A stretch of 58,018 bases of DNA, taken from positions 1 to 58,018 of the forward strand of contig JAEULB010000058.1 in the NCBI GenBank assembly GCA_016792585.1, in the 5' to 3' direction. Position 1 is the stretch's first letter; each line of letters starts with the position of its first letter. Below the pieces are notes generated by a model. That model was given only the letters and a program-made list of their open reading frames with translations. It made no database searches and was not told where the DNA came from. This DNA is from Rhodospirillaceae bacterium. Its GTDB lineage: Bacteria; Pseudomonadota; Alphaproteobacteria; SHVZ01. Shown piece by piece: positions 22,791 to 30,553 of the stretch. The translations under genes and the position numbers were made by a program.

Positions 22791-24377
22791 ATGCTCAGCG
22801 CCACGCCGTCGTCCGAGCGCGTCGCACTCAACCGGATGGCATTCGGCGCAAGGCCGGGCGACGAGGATCTGGTTCGCCAGATCGGGCTCCGTGCCTACAT
22901 CGACGTGCAGCTCCACCCGCCCACCGGCATGGACGATCCGATGACGCATGCGCGCCTCGCGCAGGCGAAGCTCCGGATCAACTACGGCGCCGGCACCAAC
23001 TATCCGGCACTCGACGAGGAACGCGGCCTCGCCCTTCTCTACAAGCCGATGCCGGACCTGTGGTCGGTCCAGCAGAAAGCCGCCGCCGGTATGCTGCCGT
23101 CCGCCGAGGTCAACCGCGCGCTCGAGGAGCTGCGCTGCGCCACCTGGATCCGTGCGGTCCATTCGAGCTGGCAGCTGCGCGAGGTGATGACCGGGTTCTG
23201 GCACGACCACTTCAACGTCAACGCCGCCGCCGACAGCCGCATCCTGGTGTCGATGCCGGCCTATGACCGCATCATCCGCAGCCAGGCTCTCGGCAACTTC
23301 CGCAAGCTGATCGAAGGGGTCGCCACATCGACGGCGATGCTGCTCTACCTCGACAACGCCAAGAGCCAGGCGTCGCGGCCCAACGAGAACTACGCGCGCG
23401 AGGCGATGGAGCTGCACAGCCTCGGGCGCCCGGCCTATCTCGGCCACGCCTACGACGCCTGGCACCAGGTGCCCGGCGCCGCCGAAGGAAGGCCGGCGGG
23501 ATTTCTCGACGACGACGTCTTCGGCGCGGCCAAGGCGTTCAGCGGCTGGACGGTGGCGATGGGCCAGCGTCTCAACGGCCGCACCACGCTCGCCAACGAC
23601 GGCACCTTTGTCTATGCGCCGCAGCTGCATTCGAGCGCGCCGGCGCGCGTGCTCGCCGTCGACCTGGTCCCCTACGCCGAGCCGATGGCGGCCGGACGGA
23701 AGGTGCTCGACCTGATCGCGGCGCATCCGGCGACGGCCAGCCATGTCGCGACCAAGATCGTCCGCCGTCTGATCGGGCCGCGCGCGAGCCAGCCGCTGAT
23801 CGACCGCGCCGCCCAGGCCTTCTCCGCCAATTTCCATGCCCCCGACCAGATCGCGCGCATGCTTCGCGTCGTCCTCCTCGATTCCGAGTTCACCAACTAT
23901 CCGGGACAGAAGCTGAGACGCCCCTTCGAGCGCATCGTGGCGCTGCTGCGTGCCGTCCATGCCGAGGTGAAGCCGACCGCGCCCCTGTTCCGCGCGCTCG
24001 AGCAGACCGGCCAGAAGCCGTTCGTCTGGCCGACGCCCGACGGGCACCCGGACGACGACGAGAGCTGGCTCGGCAGCAACCAGGAGCTCAAGACCTGGAA
24101 CATGCAGTTCGGCCTCTTCGCCGCCAGCATGGGGACCGACGCCGCCCTGCTGCCGCAGACCGAGGGGGTGAGCAGCGTCGATGCCGCGCTCGAATGGCTG
24201 AGCAGCCGGCTTGTCGGCCATCAGCTCTCGGCCCAGACCTACTCGGCGCTGCTCGACGACGCGCTCCTCCCGGGTGGCCTTCGCGACGGGCTGATCGCCA
24301 AGGGCTCGCGCGGCGAGGCCGCGCTGCAACGGATGGTCGGCCTGATGGCCGCCTCCGATGAATTCGCCTATCGCTGA
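22791..24377 (+). CDS. DUF1800 domain-containing protein
   Basis: 528 residues from ATG at 22791 (MLSATPSSERVALNRMAFGA), after GGGGGACTCG. The DUF1800 core is visible: LREVMTGFWHDHFNV near 140, NENYAREAMELHSLG near 200, then DDVFGAAKAFSGWTV and KIVRRLIGPRASQPLIDRAA. No signal peptide. DUF1800 and DUF1501 genes commonly occur as neighbours, as here, where DUF1501 begins 14 bases later. No activity is established that I can name. Confidence 0.9.
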   Translation: MLSATPSSERVALNRMAFGARPGDEDLVRQIGLRAYIDVQLHPPTGMDDPMTHARLAQAKLRINYGAGTNYPALDEERGLALLYKPMPDLWSVQQKAAAGMLPSAEVNRALEELRCATWIRAVHSSWQLREVMTGFWHDHFNVNAAADSRILVSMPAYDRIIRSQALGNFRKLIEGVATSTAMLLYLDNAKSQASRPNENYAREAMELHSLGRPAYLGHAYDAWHQVPGAAEGRPAGFLDDDVFGAAKAFSGWTVAMGQRLNGRTTLANDGTFVYAPQLHSSAPARVLAVDLVPYAEPMAAGRKVLDLIAAHPATASHVATKIVRRLIGPRASQPLIDRAAQAFSANFHAPDQIARMLRVVLLDSEFTNYPGQKLRRPFERIVALLRAVHAEVKPTAPLFRALEQTGQKPFVWPTPDGHPDDDESWLGSNQELKTWNMQFGLFAASMGTDAALLPQTEGVSSVDAALEWLSSRLVGHQLSAQTYSALLDDALLPGGLRDGLIAKGSRGEAALQRMVGLMAASDEFAYR

Positions 24378-24391
24378 GAAGGAGGTCGACG

Positions 24392-25714
24392 ATGCTGACC
24401 CGCCGCCTCCTTCTGGGCGCCACCGCCGGCTCGGTCGCGCTCGCCGGGCTTCCGGCCGGAACGAAGTTCGCTTTCGGCGCGACCGGCGCGCCGCTGCTCG
24501 TCGTCGTCTTTCTTCGCGGTGCCGCCGACCTGCTGAGCCTGGTGGCTCCCTCCGGCAATGCCGAGTACCAGGCGGCGAGGCCGACGCTGGCGATCCCCGC
24601 GGCCGGCACCGGCGCCGGTATTCCGCTCAGCGGCGCCCTCGACGGCCAGAGCTTCACGCTGCACCCGGCGGCGACCGGCATCGCCGAGCTTTACGGCGCG
24701 GGCAAGCTCGCGATCGTGCATGCGACCGGTCTCGTCTCGACCAACCGCAGCCATTTCCAGAGCCAGGAAATGATGGAGCGGGGTTATGCCGACGCCGAGA
24801 CGCCGCCGTCGGGCGGCTGGCTGGCGCGTCACCTCGCGACCGTCGCGGTCGCGGGCCAGCTGCCGATCATCGCCGCCGCCGGCGAGGCACCGATGGCCCT
24901 CCAGGGCGAGATCCGGGCGGTGTCGATGACGACACCGGCGAGCTTCCGCGTCAGCGGCGGCCAGCGGAATGCGCAGGTCCTCGGCCGGCTCGCGGCCCGC
25001 GGCGGCCAGCGCGCGACCGTCATGCGCAACACGCTGAACGCAGTCGCGCGCGTCAGCGCCGCAGCGGCGGCGGCGAGCGTGGCCAAGGCCGCGGCTGCCG
25101 ACGATGACGACGCGGCGGCGGACGACGGGATGACGCACTCCGGCGCGATGTCGATGAACATGATGGCGCCGCCGACGATAGCCGAGGCGCCGGTCGCCGC
25201 CGCGGCCGAGACGGTCAACTACGGGTCGGGCGAGCTTGCGACGGCGCTCAAGACCATCGCCGACCTCGCCAAGGCCGAGATCGGCCTCACGGTCGCGACC
25301 GCCGACTTCGGCGGCTGGGACACCCATGACGGGCAGGCGGGCCGGTTCCAGACCCAGGCGGCCCGGCTGTCCCAGGCGCTGGCCGCGCTCCATGCCGATC
25401 TCGCCGGCCTCGGCGACCGGCTCACCGTCGTGGTGATGAGCGAGTTCGGCCGCCGCCTGATCGAGAACCAGAACCGCGGCACCGACCATGGCCATGGCAG
25501 CGTCGTCCTGGTCTCCGGGGCGGGCATCAAGGGGGGTCTCTACGGCGCCTGGCCGGGCCTCAAGGCAGCTGCGCTCGACCAGGGCCTCGACCTCGCGATC
25601 ACCACCGACTATCGCCACGTGCTCGCCGAGGTGCTGGTCAAGCGCGCCGGCCAGACCCACATCGAGGCGGTCTTTCCCACCGTCGGCAGCGGCGCGCCGC
25701 TGGGATTAGCTTAG
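24392..25714 (+). CDS. DUF1501 domain-containing protein (sulfatase-like fold), Tat-type signal
   Basis: 440 residues. The N-terminus MLTRRLLLGATAGSVALAGL looks like a Tat-type signal with a degenerate twin-arginine. The DUF1501 fold, related to sulfatases and phosphatases, shows in PLLVVVFLRGAADLLSLVAP, NRSHFQSQEMMERG, TADFGGWDTHDGQ and VVVMSEFGRRLIENQ. Residues about 210-275 form a low-complexity insert rich in Ala, Asp and Met (DDDDAAADDGMTHSG, then AMSMNMMAPPT). AAGGAGGTCGACG precedes the ATG, a strong ribosome-binding site. Probably exported. Confidence 0.9.
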   Translation: MLTRRLLLGATAGSVALAGLPAGTKFAFGATGAPLLVVVFLRGAADLLSLVAPSGNAEYQAARPTLAIPAAGTGAGIPLSGALDGQSFTLHPAATGIAELYGAGKLAIVHATGLVSTNRSHFQSQEMMERGYADAETPPSGGWLARHLATVAVAGQLPIIAAAGEAPMALQGEIRAVSMTTPASFRVSGGQRNAQVLGRLAARGGQRATVMRNTLNAVARVSAAAAAASVAKAAAADDDDAAADDGMTHSGAMSMNMMAPPTIAEAPVAAAAETVNYGSGELATALKTIADLAKAEIGLTVATADFGGWDTHDGQAGRFQTQAARLSQALAALHADLAGLGDRLTVVVMSEFGRRLIENQNRGTDHGHGSVVLVSGAGIKGGLYGAWPGLKAAALDQGLDLAITTDYRHVLAEVLVKRAGQTHIEAVFPTVGSGAPLGLA

Positions 25715-25902
25715 TCTCCGCTCAGCAAGCGTTTCGCCGGGTGATTCGCCTGTTTCAGGGCGACACCGGATGTCGGTTTCGGATCGGAAAGTCGATCGCC
25801 TCGATGACGATGGCCCCGCGCGGTTGCACAGCCACCGCGACGCAGGTTGTAAATGGCGGAAACTACAGAGAATTTTGGGAGAACAATCGAATGCCCAGAG
25901 CC
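25715..25902. other. Non-coding stretch after DUF1501
   Basis: No convincing gene on either strand. Short open frames exist but lack ribosome-binding sites and recognisable protein features. Base composition turns noticeably richer in A and T from about 25845, ahead of the palindromes and RNA candidate that follow. Confidence 0.6.
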
Positions 25903-25917
25903 ATGCAAAATTTGCAT
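25903..25917. promoter_or_regulatory. Perfect palindrome ATGCAAA-A-TTTGCAT
   Basis: Fifteen bases with seven-base perfect arms, lying in the AT-rich part of the 25715-26156 gap and about 85 bases upstream of the RNA candidate. It has the form of a dimeric repressor or activator site. I cannot assign the regulator. Confidence 0.5.
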
Positions 25918-25947
25918 AGCGGCGTTGAGAAGTCATTCATTGTTTCT

Positions 25948-25963
25948 TAAGCGCCAGCGCTTA
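25948..25963. promoter_or_regulatory. Perfect palindrome TAAGCGC-CA-GCGCTTA in the putative RNA promoter
   Basis: Sixteen bases with seven-base perfect arms. It is followed by an AT-rich stretch (TTTATCTATGTT) that could hold a -10 region, and lies about 40 bases before the first hairpin of the RNA candidate. Possible operator of that transcript. Confidence 0.45.
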
Positions 25964-26000
25964 CGTTTATCTATGTTGGATGTTCGAGTTTTCGATCATC

Positions 26001-26110
26001 TCAGCCCCTGGGCACCCTGCCCAGGGAAGGGTCCTTCGGGATCCTACGTCTCCCAGACGTGAAGCCTCCCTGTTCAACTGGCCGGGTCCTCGGACCCGGC
26101 CAATTTTTTT
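26001..26110 (+). ncRNA. Candidate small RNA with three hairpins and an intrinsic terminator
   Basis: Four consecutive perfect stems occur in about 100 bases. H1 at 26006-26026 has nine pairs (CCCTGGGCA / TGCCCAGGG) and loop CCC. H2 at 26029-26044 is GGGTCC-TTCG-GGATCC, with one G-T pair and a UUCG tetraloop. H3 at 26046-26060 is ACGTCT-CCC-AGACGT. H4 is the terminator at 26080-26101, followed by AATTTTTTT. Between H3 and H4 is unpaired CCTCCC (26065-26070), complementary to a ribosome-binding sequence. The DUF1501 stop is almost 300 bases upstream, and an AT-rich promoter-like region precedes the element. The signatures of SRP RNA, tmRNA and 6S RNA are not evident. The 5' end is uncertain. 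Confidence 0.6.
26080..26110 (+). terminator. Strong intrinsic terminator
   Basis: GGCCGGGTCC (26080-26089) and GGACCCGGCC (26092-26101) form a perfect ten-base inverted repeat, followed by AA and seven T residues (26104-26110). The T-tract is on the plus strand, so it ends rightward transcription, either of the RNA candidate or of the DUF1800-DUF1501 operon. Confidence 0.88.
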
Positions 26111-26133
26111 GCTTGTGAGAAAACCGTGACGGC

Positions 26134-26156
26134 GGCCCGAGCGGGCTGCCCGGGCC
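26134..26156 (-). terminator. Possible msrP terminator
   Basis: GGCCCG (26151-26156 on the minus strand) pairs with CGGGCC (26134-26139) directly after the msrP stop. CCGTCACGG and TTTTC follow on the minus strand. Weaker than the rightward terminator it faces. Confidence 0.35.
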
Positions 26157-27116
26157 TCACGCCCAGAGGCGTTCCTTCTCGAGCCCCTTGTAGAGCTCGG
26201 CGACCTGCTCGCCATAGCCGTTGAACAGCTTGGTCGGCACCCGCTCGTTGGTCCCCAGCACCCGCTCGAACTCCTGGCTCCAGCGCGGATGCGGCACGTT
26301 CGGGTTCACGTTCGCCCAGAAGCCGTACTCGCTCTCCTGGAGCCCCTCCCAGAACGTCTTCGGCCGCTTGTCCGAGAATTCCAGCGACACGATGGACTTC
26401 ACCGACTTGAAGCCGTACTTCCACGGCACCACGAGGCGCAGCGGCGCGCCGTTCTGCTTCGGCATCGGCTTGCCGTAGATGCCCGTCCCGATGAAGGCGA
26501 GGTCGTTCCCCGCTTCCGCGATGGTCAGGCCTTCGGTGTAGGGCCAGGGATAGAAGAACGCCTTCTGCCCCGACGCCATCGACGGGTCGTTGAACGTCTT
26601 CATCACCACGTATTTCGCCGATCCGAGCGGCTTTGCGAGATCCACCAGCGCCTTCAGCGCGAAGCCCGACCACGGCACCGCCATCGACCACGCCTCGACG
26701 CAGCGATGGCGATAGAGCCGCTCTTCCAGCGGCATCTTGGCGAGGAGGTCGTCGACGCCGATCTCGAACGGCTTCTCGACCATGCCCGAGATCTTCAGCG
26801 TCCAGGGGCGGATCTTCAGCTGCTCGGCCGCCTTCACGATCGATTTCGAGGTGCCGTATTCATAGAAGTTGTTGTAGGTCGTCGCTTCCTTCTCGTCGGT
26901 CAGCGCCCGGTCGAGAACGAAGGCCTCGTTGCGCTTGAGCGGATAGAGCTTGGCCGACGGATCGTCGGAAACGCGCTGGGCCTGGGCGGTGCCCGAGGCG
27001 GCGAGGATCGAGCCGGCGGCGAGGCCGGCGATCAGCTCGCGCCGGTTGAGATAGGCCGCCTCGGCGGTGGCCGCACTCTCCTTCAGATGCCAGCTCGGCC
27101 TGCGATGAACCCACAT
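26157..27116 (-). CDS. msrP: Protein-methionine-sulfoxide reductase catalytic subunit MsrP (YedY)
   Basis: 319 residues. A Tat signal is present (LNRRELIAGLAAGSILAASG, residues about 23-42). The molybdopterin cofactor-binding Cys is Cys139 in YRHRCVEAWSM. YGKPMPKQNGAPLRLVVPWK and FWANVNPNVPHPRWSQ are characteristic family segments. The periplasmic enzyme repairs oxidised methionine in envelope proteins, normally receiving electrons from the membrane haem protein MsrQ. No msrQ gene lies next to it here: the downstream side is the RNA candidate and the upstream gene is a GNAT on the same strand. Confidence 0.95.
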   Translation of the reverse strand: MWVHRRPSWHLKESAATAEAAYLNRRELIAGLAAGSILAASGTAQAQRVSDDPSAKLYPLKRNEAFVLDRALTDEKEATTYNNFYEYGTSKSIVKAAEQLKIRPWTLKISGMVEKPFEIGVDDLLAKMPLEERLYRHRCVEAWSMAVPWSGFALKALVDLAKPLGSAKYVVMKTFNDPSMASGQKAFFYPWPYTEGLTIAEAGNDLAFIGTGIYGKPMPKQNGAPLRLVVPWKYGFKSVKSIVSLEFSDKRPKTFWEGLQESEYGFWANVNPNVPHPRWSQEFERVLGTNERVPTKLFNGYGEQVAELYKGLEKERLWA

Positions 27117-27189
27117 GAGACTGCTCCGGAACTGAGAGGCCTGCCCCCGTCTGTTCGGACGCTAGGCCCGGCCGGTTACAGGGTCAATG

Positions 27190-27654
27190 TCACGACAGCG
27201 CGAGCTTCATGCCGACATGGCTCGCGGTGAAGCCGAGGCGCTCGTAGAAGCGCCGCGCGTCCGGCCGCGAGGCGTCGGTGGTGAGCTGGACCAGGCCGCA
27301 GCCGGCCTTCCGTGCCCGCTCGATCGCGTCCAGGAACAGCTTCTCGCCGATCCTCTCGCCGCGCCTCGACTCGTCGACCCGCACGCTTTCGATCTGCGCG
27401 CGCAGCATGCCGAGGCGCGAGAGGCCGGGGATCATCGTCAGCTGCAGGCAGCCGATCACCTCGCCCCCGATCTCGGCGACCAGGATCTGGTTGCCCTTCT
27501 GCGCCTCGACCTCGGCGAAGGCCTGCACATAGGCGTCCGGCAGCGGCTCCGCATACCGCTCCCGCGTCTTGCCCAGCGGGTCGTTCGCCAGCATGCGGAC
27601 GATCGCCGGAAGGTCGGCGCCGGTCGCGCGCCGGATGGTCAGCTCGTCGCTCAT
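27190..27654 (-). CDS. GNAT-family N-acetyltransferase
   Basis: 154 residues from ATG at 27654 (MSDELTIRRATGADLPAIVR). The acetyl-CoA site is ESVRVDESRRGERIGEKLFL, followed by QLTTDASRPDARRFYERLGF, the typical C-terminal strand-helix. GGAG occurs upstream of this ATG; an earlier in-frame start at 27678 would add eight residues. It lies between msrP and the degP terminator on the same strand. Confidence 0.88.
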   Translation of the reverse strand: MSDELTIRRATGADLPAIVRMLANDPLGKTRERYAEPLPDAYVQAFAEVEAQKGNQILVAEIGGEVIGCLQLTMIPGLSRLGMLRAQIESVRVDESRRGERIGEKLFLDAIERARKAGCGLVQLTTDASRPDARRFYERLGFTASHVGMKLALS

Positions 27655-27670
27655 CGGAGGCACTCCACCC

Positions 27671-27708
27671 AAAAGCAAAACGGCGCCGGATCCGTGGACC
27701 CGGCGCCG
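27671..27708 (-). terminator. Intrinsic terminator after degP
   Basis: On the minus strand CGGCGCCGG (27708-27700 side) and CCGGCGCCG (27681-27689 side) form a long stem with a loop of about 10 bases, followed by TTTTGCTTTT. It lies about 40 bases after the degP stop and ends the hflK-hflC-DUF2065-degP transcript. Confidence 0.8.
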
Positions 27709-27750
27709 CCTCGCACTCCGTAAGTCTAGGGCCGTTCGGGGGGGAAGAAC

Positions 27751-29310
27751 TCAGCCCTTGTCGATGCGGAGCGCAATGAACCGCATCTCGCCCTGGCGAT
27801 CGACCAGCAGCAGGACCGACTTGCGTCCGGCCTGCCGGGCCTTGTCGACCTTCGCCCTGATGTCGGCGGGGGATTTGACCTCCTCCTGCCCGACCTCGAC
27901 GATGATGTCGCCCGGCCGCACGCCCTTCTCCGCGGCGGGTCCGTTCTGGTCGACCTCGGTCACGACCACGCCCTGGCTCGTATTCTGATCAATGTCGAAC
28001 TTCTGCCGGAGTTCCGGAGAGATCGGCGCCAGCACTACGCCCAGCGCGTCGACCTTGGACTGGCCGCCGCGCTGGTTGGTATTGGGGTCCGCCTTGGCCG
28101 GGACCGCGGCGACCTGCTCGTTCTCGTCGAGCTCGCCGACGCGCACCGTGACCGTCAGCGGCTTGCCGTCGCGCCAGATCTGGACCGGCACGTCCTTGTT
28201 GACGCCGGTCTCCATGACGATGCGCGGCAGGCGCCGCATCTCGGTCACGTCCTTGCCGTCGAAGGTCAGGATCACGTCGCCCTGGCGGATCTTCGCCTTC
28301 TCGGCCGGGCCGTTCTCGGTCACCGACGCGATCATGGCGCCCCGCGCCTTGCCGAGGCCGAGCGATTCCGCGATCTCCTCGGTGACGCCCTGGATCTTGA
28401 CGCCGAGCCAGCCGCGCTTGGTGCGGCCGAACTCGCGCAGCTGCTCGACCACCGGCTTGGCGAGGTTCGCCGGCACCGAGAAGCCGATGCCGATCGAGCC
28501 GCCGGTCGGCGAGTAGATCGCCGTGTTCACGCCGATCACGTCGCCCGCCATGTTGAACAGCGGGCCGCCGGAGTTGCCTTTGTTGATCGAGGCGTCGGTC
28601 TGGATGAAGTCGTCGTAGGGGCCCGAGTTGATGTCGCGGGCGCGGGCCGAGACGATGCCGGCAGTGACCGAGCCGCCGAGGCCGAACGGATTGCCGATCG
28701 CCAGCACCCAGTCGCCGACGCGCGACTTGGCGGAGTCGCCGAACTTCACGACCGACAGCTTCTTGTTGCCCGGCTCGATCTTGAGCAGCGCCAGGTCGGT
28801 CTTGGAGTCCTTGCCGATCAGCTTGGCCTTGAACTCGGTGTCGTCCTGCAGCTTGACGGTGATGCCGTCGGCATCCGCGCCGTCGATGACGTGGTTGTTG
28901 GTGACGACGTAGCCGGCGGCGTCGATGACGAAGCCCGAGCCCAGCGAGGTCGCGCGCCTCGGCGCCTGGTCGGGGCGCTGGCCGCGGTCGAAGAAGTCCT
29001 TGAAGAACTCCTCGAACGGCGAGCCCGGCGGGAACTGCGGCACGTCGGGTCCGCGGCGCTGCCCTTCGCGCTGCTGGCCCTGGCCCTGGCCGCTGCGCTC
29101 CTGGCGCTGCACGGTCTGGGTGGTCGAGATGTTGACCACCGCCGGCAGCAGCTGCTCGGCGAGATCGGCGAAGCTGTCCGGCGGCGTGCGCGCCTCGAGG
29201 CCGGCGACCGGAGCCGCCAGCAGGGCCGCGCCGAGCGCCGCCGCCACGCGCCAAGAAGACCTGGTGCGCCGGGTTTCAGATGTGCCGCGAACGAGAAGGG
29301 CTGCGACCAC
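27751..29310 (-). CDS. DegP/Do-family periplasmic serine protease
   Basis: 519 residues. An N-terminal membrane-targeting segment (WRVAAALGAALLAAPVAG) precedes the trypsin-like domain with His140 (TNNHVID), Asp172 (SKTDLALLKI) and Ser247 (KGNSGGPLF). Two PDZ domains follow, starting near residues 300 and 410 (QGDVILTFDGKDV; RPGDIIVEVGQEEV). A Gly/Gln-rich linker lies at about 70-90. Such proteases degrade or refold damaged envelope proteins. The GTG start at 29310 has AAAGGAG seven bases upstream. The last gene of a cluster with hflK and hflC. Confidence 0.94.
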   Translation of the reverse strand: MVAALLVRGTSETRRTRSSWRVAAALGAALLAAPVAGLEARTPPDSFADLAEQLLPAVVNISTTQTVQRQERSGQGQGQQREGQRRGPDVPQFPPGSPFEEFFKDFFDRGQRPDQAPRRATSLGSGFVIDAAGYVVTNNHVIDGADADGITVKLQDDTEFKAKLIGKDSKTDLALLKIEPGNKKLSVVKFGDSAKSRVGDWVLAIGNPFGLGGSVTAGIVSARARDINSGPYDDFIQTDASINKGNSGGPLFNMAGDVIGVNTAIYSPTGGSIGIGFSVPANLAKPVVEQLREFGRTKRGWLGVKIQGVTEEIAESLGLGKARGAMIASVTENGPAEKAKIRQGDVILTFDGKDVTEMRRLPRIVMETGVNKDVPVQIWRDGKPLTVTVRVGELDENEQVAAVPAKADPNTNQRGGQSKVDALGVVLAPISPELRQKFDIDQNTSQGVVVTEVDQNGPAAEKGVRPGDIIVEVGQEEVKSPADIRAKVDKARQAGRKSVLLLVDRQGEMRFIALRIDKG

Positions 29311-29475
29311 GAGGAACTCCTTTGACCGACGAAATCGGTGTCGACCGGATATGCCGAGAGGGCCCAGGCCACCCGGCCGGGACCTTTGGGACCATCACTC
29401 AACAACCGTCATGTGGTCGAATTATGGCACGCTCGCAGGGTGCCCGGGGAGCGGCCTCACAGGCTCGTGAGAGCC

Positions 29476-29661
29476 TCAGCCGCGGATCAGCCAGACGATC
29501 CCGACGCCGATCACGGCGGCGGCCAATCCTGCGAATCGGAGCTGGTCGGGCGGCAGCGACACCGCCATCGCGAGGGCCCGGCGCATCCCCTCGGGGAAGA
29601 GCGCGTAGAGGACGCCTTCCAGCGCCAGCACGAGGCCGACGGCGAGAAGGGCGTCCTCCAC
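29476..29661 (-). CDS. DUF2065 domain-containing small membrane protein
   Basis: 61 residues with two hydrophobic helices (ALLAVGLVLALEGVLYALFP and LAAAVIGVGIVWLIRG). This fits DUF2065 (YjeT-like), which commonly follows hflC. The GTG start at 29661 is preceded by the end of hflC, whose stop is 10 bases away. The function is unknown; the constant place in the hflKC cluster suggests a link to membrane quality control. Confidence 0.87.
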   Translation of the reverse strand: MEDALLAVGLVLALEGVLYALFPEGMRRALAMAVSLPPDQLRFAGLAAAVIGVGIVWLIRG

Positions 29662-29671
29662 GAATGTGCGC

Positions 29672-30553
29672 TTACGGCCTCTGTCCGCGGCCGCCGAGGT
29701 CGTTGAAGAAGCGGAAGAACTCGCTGTCCGGCGTCAGGACCAGGGTGGTCGAGCCGTCGCCCAGCGACTGCTTGTAGGCTTCCATCGAACGATAGAAGGC
29801 GAAGAACTGCGGATCCTGGCCGAAGGCGTCGGCGTAGATCTGGATCGCCTGGGCGTCGCCCTGGCCGCGCAGAGTCTGGGCCTGCTGCTGGGCGGTCGCG
29901 ATGGTGACCACGCGCTGGCGATCGGCATCGGCGCGGATCTGCTGGGCGACCTCCGAGCCTTCGCCGCGGAACTCGCGCGCCTCGCGATCGCGCTCGGACT
30001 TCATCCGCGCATAGATCGCCTGGCTGGTCTGGTCGGGATAGTCGGCGCGCTTGATGCGCACGTCGATCATCTCGATGCCGAGCGAGGTCGCCGCCTGGCT
30101 CACTTCCTGGAAGATCGCCTGGGTGATCTGGCCGCGGCGGGTCGAGAGCAGGTTCGCCAGCGACTCGTTGCCGAGCACGCGGCGCATCGCCGAGTTGATG
30201 ATCGCACCGAGACGGGCGCGCGCGCCGGCCTCGTTGTTGACCGTCTGGTAGAAGCGGAGCGGGTTCACGATCCGGTAGCGGCCATAGGCGTCGACGTCGA
30301 GACGCTTCTGGTCGATCAGGATCACCTGCTGCTTCGGCGGGTCGATGTCGAGGATCCGCTTCTCGAAGTACTGCACGTCCTGGATGAACGGCAGCTTGAT
30401 CTTGAGGCCCGGGTCCTGGATCGAGCGCTTGGGATCGCCGAACTGCAGCACCAGCGCCTGCTGCTGCTGCGGCACGGTGAACAGCGAGCCCCAGGCGACG
30501 ACGATGAGGGCGACGACGGCGGCGCCAAGAGCGCCGAGGAACTGGCGGCTCAT
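29672..30553 (-). CDS. hflC: FtsH-regulating SPFH protein HflC
   Basis: 293 residues. One N-terminal membrane segment (LGALGAAVVALIVVAWGSLF) is followed by the SPFH/band-7 domain (FTVPQQQQALVLQFGDPKRS; LDIDPPKQQVILIDQKRLDV) and a helical C-terminal region rich in Gln and Arg. With HflK it forms a membrane complex that surrounds and restrains the FtsH protease. Its ATG overlaps the hflK stop (ATGA), so translation is coupled. Confidence 0.95.
   Translation of the reverse strand: MSRQFLGALGAAVVALIVVAWGSLFTVPQQQQALVLQFGDPKRSIQDPGLKIKLPFIQDVQYFEKRILDIDPPKQQVILIDQKRLDVDAYGRYRIVNPLRFYQTVNNEAGARARLGAIINSAMRRVLGNESLANLLSTRRGQITQAIFQEVSQAATSLGIEMIDVRIKRADYPDQTSQAIYARMKSERDREAREFRGEGSEVAQQIRADADRQRVVTIATAQQQAQTLRGQGDAQAIQIYADAFGQDPQFFAFYRSMEAYKQSLGDGSTTLVLTPDSEFFRFFNDLGGRGQRP

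Noticed and set aside
26001..26110. SRP RNA, tmRNA or 6S RNA at this place
   Set aside because: No GGAAG/AGCA-type SRP loop, no tRNA-like T-arm or tag reading frame, and the run of short separate hairpins does not fit the long bubble of 6S RNA.
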